A stretch of 64,000 nt of DNA, taken from NCBI RefSeq assembly GCF_013343215.1, contig NZ_CP039143.1:2902073-2966072 (forward strand), given 5' to 3'. Origin of the DNA: Acinetobacter sp. 10FS3-1 (GTDB taxonomy: Bacteria; Pseudomonadota; Gammaproteobacteria; Pseudomonadales; Moraxellaceae). Below are positions 60,688 to 64,000 of the stretch, piece by piece. Under the pieces are notes generated by a model. The model was not told where the DNA came from and did not search any database. It was given only the letters and a program-made list of their open reading frames with translations. How positions within the stretch are numbered: position 1 is the first letter of the stretch; each line of letters opens with the position of its first letter. A program made the position numbers and the translations under genes.

Positions 60688-62451
60688 TTAGTTGACTGGC
60701 GTTGCCTCATCGCGTTTGGCACGCTCTTTGGCCACGGCTTTATTGATCAAGGACTGCTGCAAGATCGTGATCAGGTTGTTCACAATCCAGTACAGAACCA
60801 GACCTGCCGGGAAGAACAGCAAGAATACAGTGAAAATGATCGGCATAATTTTAAACACTTTCGCCTGCATTGGATCAGTAGGCTGTGGATTCAGCATTTG
60901 CTGAATATACATTGTGGTTCCCATGATTAATGGCAGGATGAACCATGGATCCATCGCAGATAAATCCTGAATCCAGAGCAGCCATGGGGCATGGCGCAGT
61001 TCCACAGATTCCATCAGGACCCAGTACAAAGCCAGGAAAATTGGCATCTGCAGTAACAGCGGTAAACAGCCCGCCAGTGGGTTGACCTGCTCACGCTTGT
61101 ACAGCGCCATCATTTCCTGAGAGAAGCGCATCCGGTCTTCACCGAACTCTTCTTTCATACGTTGCATTTCTGGTGCAATCACACGCATTTTCGCCATGGA
61201 GCGATAGCTCTTCGACGATAAAGGCCACAGGATCAATTTGACCAAGATGGTTAATAAAATGATCGCCCAGCCCCAGTTCCCCACCAGACCGTGGAAGAAT
61301 TCAAGTCCGACAAACAGCAGTTTGGCAATTGGCCATAACCAGCCATAATCTACAGTCTGATTCAGACCCGTAGCCAGGTCTTTCAGTTCTGACTGGATTT
61401 TTGGACCGGAATAGAAGGTCGCATCAATTTCAGCAACCGTACCCGCCGGCACCGTGAAAGTTGGTGAAGTAAAACCGATGATGTTCATGTCATCAGTAGA
61501 CTTGCGTGATTCAAGTTTCGCGCTATAGGCTTCGCCATTGGCTTGGGTCAGTTTCAAGTTACCCGGTACCCATGCACTTACAAAATAGTGCTGTACCATT
61601 GCAACCCAACCACCCTTGGCTTCAGTGCTGAGCTTTTCTTCAGTAAAGTTGTCAAATTTCAACTTGTTATACTGCTCATCTGGTGTTCCCCAGGCACCGC
61701 CCAAGAAAGTCCCTAGAGTGAAAATCCCCTGATCCGACTTGCCTGGATCTTCTGAATTATCACGCTTGATCTGACCAAACATCTGACCTTGCCAGGCTTG
61801 ACCGCTACGGTTAATCACCTTGTGATTCACCACGACTGGGTATTCACCTTCGATAAAGTTAAAGGTCTTGATAATTTCTACACCATCAGCCGTTTTAAAG
61901 ACCATCGGTACAGACAAGACTTTGACCGTTTCGCCGGCTTTATTTTTGCTGGCTTTGGCATCTGCCAAGGTATAAGTGGTTTTTTCCAGCTCATACATTG
62001 GACGGCCATTGCGGCTGCTATCCGGCCCATTCAGACCGATCAGACCTGACTGAGCAACATAAGTCCGTTTCGCATCGCTTTCCAGCATGACGAAAGGCTC
62101 ATCACTGTCTTTGTTTTTGTCATGATTGAGTAATTCAACACGAACAATATCACCACCTTTTGGATTGATCCAAAGATGATAAAGGTCAGTTTGTACTGAA
62201 ATAAGCTGCTGACTTACAGGTGCTGTAGCATCCGTAGCTTGCTGCGCTGGTACATTTGCTTGTGGCACATCAGAGGTTGCACTAGCAACCTGATTATTTG
62301 GCAAATCTGCTGATACTTCCTGCGAAACCACCACAGTTTCCTGCTTCGGTTGGGTTTCTGCATTTCCATAATCTTTTTGCCAAGCCAAAATGAGCAAATA
62401 TGCGACAACAAACATGGCTCCTAGAATTGCAATCCTGGCCCATTGTTGCAT
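60688..62451 (-). CDS. yidC: Membrane protein insertase YidC
   Basis: Inner-membrane insertase of 587 residues. A first helix (WARIAILGAMFVVAYLLILAW) is followed by a glutamine-rich linker and a large periplasmic beta-sandwich domain (~90-350). Five C-terminal helices include NWGWAIILLTILVKLILWPLSSKSYRSMAKMRVIAPEMQ with the hydrophilic-groove arginine region, and MALYKREQVNPLAGCLPLLLQMPIFLALYWVL. Ends with basic residues. It works with SecYEG or alone. Gene order rpmH-rnpA-yidD-yidC-mnmE is kept. Confidence 0.98.
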   Translation of the reverse strand: MQQWARIAILGAMFVVAYLLILAWQKDYGNAETQPKQETVVVSQEVSADLPNNQVASATSDVPQANVPAQQATDATAPVSQQLISVQTDLYHLWINPKGGDIVRVELLNHDKNKDSDEPFVMLESDAKRTYVAQSGLIGLNGPDSSRNGRPMYELEKTTYTLADAKASKNKAGETVKVLSVPMVFKTADGVEIIKTFNFIEGEYPVVVNHKVINRSGQAWQGQMFGQIKRDNSEDPGKSDQGIFTLGTFLGGAWGTPDEQYNKLKFDNFTEEKLSTEAKGGWVAMVQHYFVSAWVPGNLKLTQANGEAYSAKLESRKSTDDMNIIGFTSPTFTVPAGTVAEIDATFYSGPKIQSELKDLATGLNQTVDYGWLWPIAKLLFVGLEFFHGLVGNWGWAIILLTILVKLILWPLSSKSYRSMAKMRVIAPEMQRMKEEFGEDRMRFSQEMMALYKREQVNPLAGCLPLLLQMPIFLALYWVLMESVELRHAPWLLWIQDLSAMDPWFILPLIMGTTMYIQQMLNPQPTDPMQAKVFKIMPIIFTVFLLFFPAGLVLYWIVNNLITILQQSLINKAVAKERAKRDEATPVN

Positions 62452-62456
62452 ATGTA

Positions 62457-62777
62457 TTACCCCAAGTGGTTAGAGTGATTTTGGTTCATTAAACGATCAC
62501 GAAAGGGTACAGCAACGTGAAGCGTTTGAGAATCTATTTGCTGAAATGAAATAAAACGAATCGCTTTCAAAGGCACAGGATCATATCCTGATCCACCCCA
62601 GGGGTGACAACGACAAATACGTTTAGTCGCCAACCACACACCACGTCCAGCACCATGTCGATGGACTGCTTCCAGAGAATATTGTGAACAGGTAGGAATA
62701 TAGCGACAGCGTGGTCCCAGTAAAGGACTAATCGCAATCTGATAGAAACGGATTAACCAATGCAGTAAACGTACCAT
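62457..62777 (-). CDS. yidD: Membrane protein insertion efficiency factor YidD
   Basis: A 106-residue membrane-associated protein with [62 protein letters not shown], which includes the conserved CRYxPTCSxY and HPWxxxGxDPVP motifs. It helps YidC-dependent insertion. Spacing is five bases to yidC and nine from rnpA, a tight operon. Confidence 0.96.
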   Translation of the reverse strand: MVRLLHWLIRFYQIAISPLLGPRCRYIPTCSQYSLEAVHRHGAGRGVWLATKRICRCHPWGGSGYDPVPLKAIRFISFQQIDSQTLHVAVPFRDRLMNQNHSNHLG

Positions 62778-62786
62778 TGGCGCGCT

Positions 62787-63179
62787 CTACTTTTGTGGGG
62801 AGGGAGCTGTTTTTGTATGCTTTTTGGCAAGACGGTTCAGTTTTTGCCAAGCAAATTGTAATTGCTGATGCAGTTCAGCATTCGGTACGCTATCGATCCC
62901 CATTTTGGGCATCACCACAATATCCAAATCACTGAGTTGCTGCTGATGCAGGCGAAAACTTTCGCGAGCGAGTCGTTTTACTCGATTTCGTTCATGCGCA
63001 CGGCGCACTTTTTTCTTAGCAACAACTAAACCCAAACGGCTGTTCGGCTGTTCGGACGGTTTTGCAAGAAATAAGAAATGGGGTTGATGCACTTTAAAAA
63101 GCGCACCATCAAAGACACCTTTATAATCGGCAGCACAGCGTAATCGTAACTCTGTGCCAAAACCATAAAGTGCTGTCAT
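62787..63179 (-). CDS. rnpA: Ribonuclease P protein component
   Basis: Protein subunit of RNase P, 130 residues, basic. [20 protein letters not shown] at the start, then [31 protein letters not shown] with the RNR motif ([10 protein letters not shown]), which contacts RNase P RNA. The ATG at 63179 is preferred over one six codons earlier because homologs start close to it. Co-transcribed after rpmH. Confidence 0.95.
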   Translation of the reverse strand: MTALYGFGTELRLRCAADYKGVFDGALFKVHQPHFLFLAKPSEQPNSRLGLVVAKKKVRRAHERNRVKRLARESFRLHQQQLSDLDIVVMPKMGIDSVPNAELHQQLQFAWQKLNRLAKKHTKTAPSPQK

Positions 63180-63208
63180 AACACCCAAAGTCGGCAAAGC
63201 CTAACTGA

Positions 63209-63343
63209 TTAAACAGTTAAGCTGTGACGGCCTTTTGCACGACGGCGAGCTAATACTTGACGACCAGCTTTAGTAGCCATACGAGCACGGAAACCATGAA
63301 CGCGTTTACGCTTTAATTCAGATGGTTGGAATGTACGTTTCAT
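63209..63343 (-). CDS. rpmH: 50S ribosomal protein L34
   Basis: A 44-residue basic protein [20 protein letters not shown] ... [12 protein letters not shown], unmistakably L34. It is below the usual 60-residue cutoff. First gene of the rpmH-rnpA-yidD-yidC unit, with a near-perfect promoter 40-70 bp upstream. Confidence 0.98.
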
Positions 63344-63382
63344 CTCGAAACTCCCAAAAAGATCTTTCTATGAAGGTCCGCG

Positions 63383-63411
63383 ATTTTAGTGCTCATTGCT
63401 TAAGCTGTCAA
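63383..63411 (-). promoter_or_regulatory. Sigma-70 promoter of rpmH-rnpA
   Basis: On the minus strand TTGACA (63411-63406) and TAAAAT (63388-63383), 17-bp spacer; start site near 63376, leader ~33 bases. Confidence 0.85.
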
Positions 63412-63480
63412 TGTAAAACAGGTTTTCTTTTCAAATAAGTTCTCAAGGCTAAGTCGCTTTGAGGAATCTCATAGATTAAA

Positions 63481-64000
63481 AAAATCCCTTGCTTAAAAGT
63501 TATACACAAATTAAGTTGTTGTTATTCATTTGAATATAAGTTATTAACATTTATATCAACACGGTTATCCACAATACTGTAACAGGTTTAAATTTGGATT
63601 GTGGTTTTGAATTTAAATTTAACCGAATTATGTTTATCCACAGAAAAGTCGAATCTTATATATAAATTCAAATTTATAAATTTAAATTTATTACTATTAT
63701 GGAGGGGTTTTTCTGTGGAAAAGGTAGTTTTATTCTAAATAAACATAAACTTAGGTTGTGGGTAAAACTGTTTCTATTAATTTTATACTTTGTGGATAAC
63801 TTTGTGATATATTTTATCCACAGCTTGCGGATAAACTTATCCACACCAGCCTTTTAAATTTAAATTTATCCATTTTGGACTGTTTTTGCACAAAATCTGC
63901 GGAAATAGCCATGACAGATGTGGATAACTTGGTTAGAATGGCGGCCCGCTTTGGCCGTCGCCATCTTTTAAATAAACAATGGAATGAATAGGGGATTCAC
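63481..64000. other. oriC: Replication origin region (oriC)
   Basis: Perfect DnaA boxes TTATCCACA occur at 63565-63573, 63634-63642, 63814-63822 and 63837-63845. Inverted ones (TGTGGATAA) are at 63791-63799 and 63919-63927. Variants are TTATACACA at 63500-63508 and inverted TTTTCCACA at 63714-63722. A very AT-rich block at 63587-63700 (repeated AAATTTAAATT and TTTGAATTTAAATT) is the probable unwinding element. It lies between rpmH and the expected dnaA start just beyond the window. AGGGGA at 63990-63995 is likely the dnaA ribosome site. Confidence 0.88.
63911..63991 (+). CDS. Possible 26-residue leader peptide before dnaA
   Basis: ATG at 63911 to TAG at 63989-63991 encodes MTDVDNLVRMAARFGRRHLL and six more residues. 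Its stop overlaps the probable dnaA ribosome site. An inverted DnaA box lies in its first codons. No clear ribosome site beyond GGAAA 8-12 bases upstream. Could be translated upstream of dnaA, or may be chance. Confidence 0.3.
   Translation: MTDVDNLVRMAARFGRRHLLNKQWNE

Overview
The window reads as ordinary chromosome from a gammaproteobacterium of the Moraxellaceae, most likely Acinetobacter. This rests on the rRNA sequences, the AT-rich intergenic DNA and gene orders such as ileS-lspA-fkpB, dapA-bamC-purC, ubiG-mupP-yciK and rpmH-rnpA-yidD-yidC-mnmE. Its right edge is the replication origin. The last ~640 bases hold the rpmH promoter, an AT-rich region and many DnaA boxes, and the window stops at a ribosome binding site that should belong to dnaA. 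So this is the ~64 kb just to the left of dnaA on the standard map. I see no prophage, integron, complete insertion sequence or CRISPR array.

Layout. 0-4 kb: the tail of an unrecognised gene, a BASS-family transporter, a nicotinamidase and an aromatic-acid MFS transporter. 4.3-6.6 kb: dapA-bamC-purC. 6.7-6.9 kb: a candidate small RNA. 6.9-21.9 kb: rarA, a PAS-GGDEF-EAL protein, a YcgN protein, a small DUF1328 protein, murJ, ampD, nadC, a Tat-exported phospholipase C with a tiny lipoprotein gene in front, rph, a FabR-like repressor, dsbA and ubiG-mupP-yciK. 22-28 kb is looser: small proteins, two tandem RcnB-like periplasmic proteins, argA, a gene-poor decayed stretch, a RutR-like regulator and a short nucleosidase. 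28.3-33.9 kb: ribF, ileS-lspA-fkpB and an FMN reductase. 34.3-35.4 kb: a PQQ sugar dehydrogenase lipoprotein. 35.6-41.3 kb: a complete rRNA operon on the minus strand (16S-tRNA-Ile-tRNA-Ala-23S-5S), transcribed away from the origin. 42.4-57.9 kb: tyrS, anmK, a lytic transglycosylase, purK-purE, mpl, a SotB-like exporter, a riboswitch-controlled TerC protein, guaD, hpt, a GlsB-type protein and dsbC. 58-63.3 kb: a decayed CDF transporter, mnmE, yidC, yidD, rnpA and rpmH.

Functions that recur are peptidoglycan recycling (ampD, mupP, anmK, mpl and a lytic transglycosylase, plus the lipid II flippase murJ), purine synthesis and salvage (purC, purE, purK, guaD, hpt) and periplasmic disulfide handling (dsbA, dsbC).

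The most unusual structures are non-coding. (1) A ~460-bp array at 46.34-46.80 kb has about 20 copies of a TTTAAATTCA-type palindromic motif, with a near-consensus DnaA box inside it and a perfect one at its edge. Related motifs recur in the origin and I noticed no other cluster in the window. (2) At 58.03-58.09 kb, about 5.5 kb from oriC, a parS-like centromere site has its left half (TTTCACG) amplified to seven tandem copies. Removing six copies restores a consensus parS. (3) A yybP-ykoY manganese riboswitch with a clear alternative terminator precedes the TerC gene. All calls come from reading the sequence; no database search was run.
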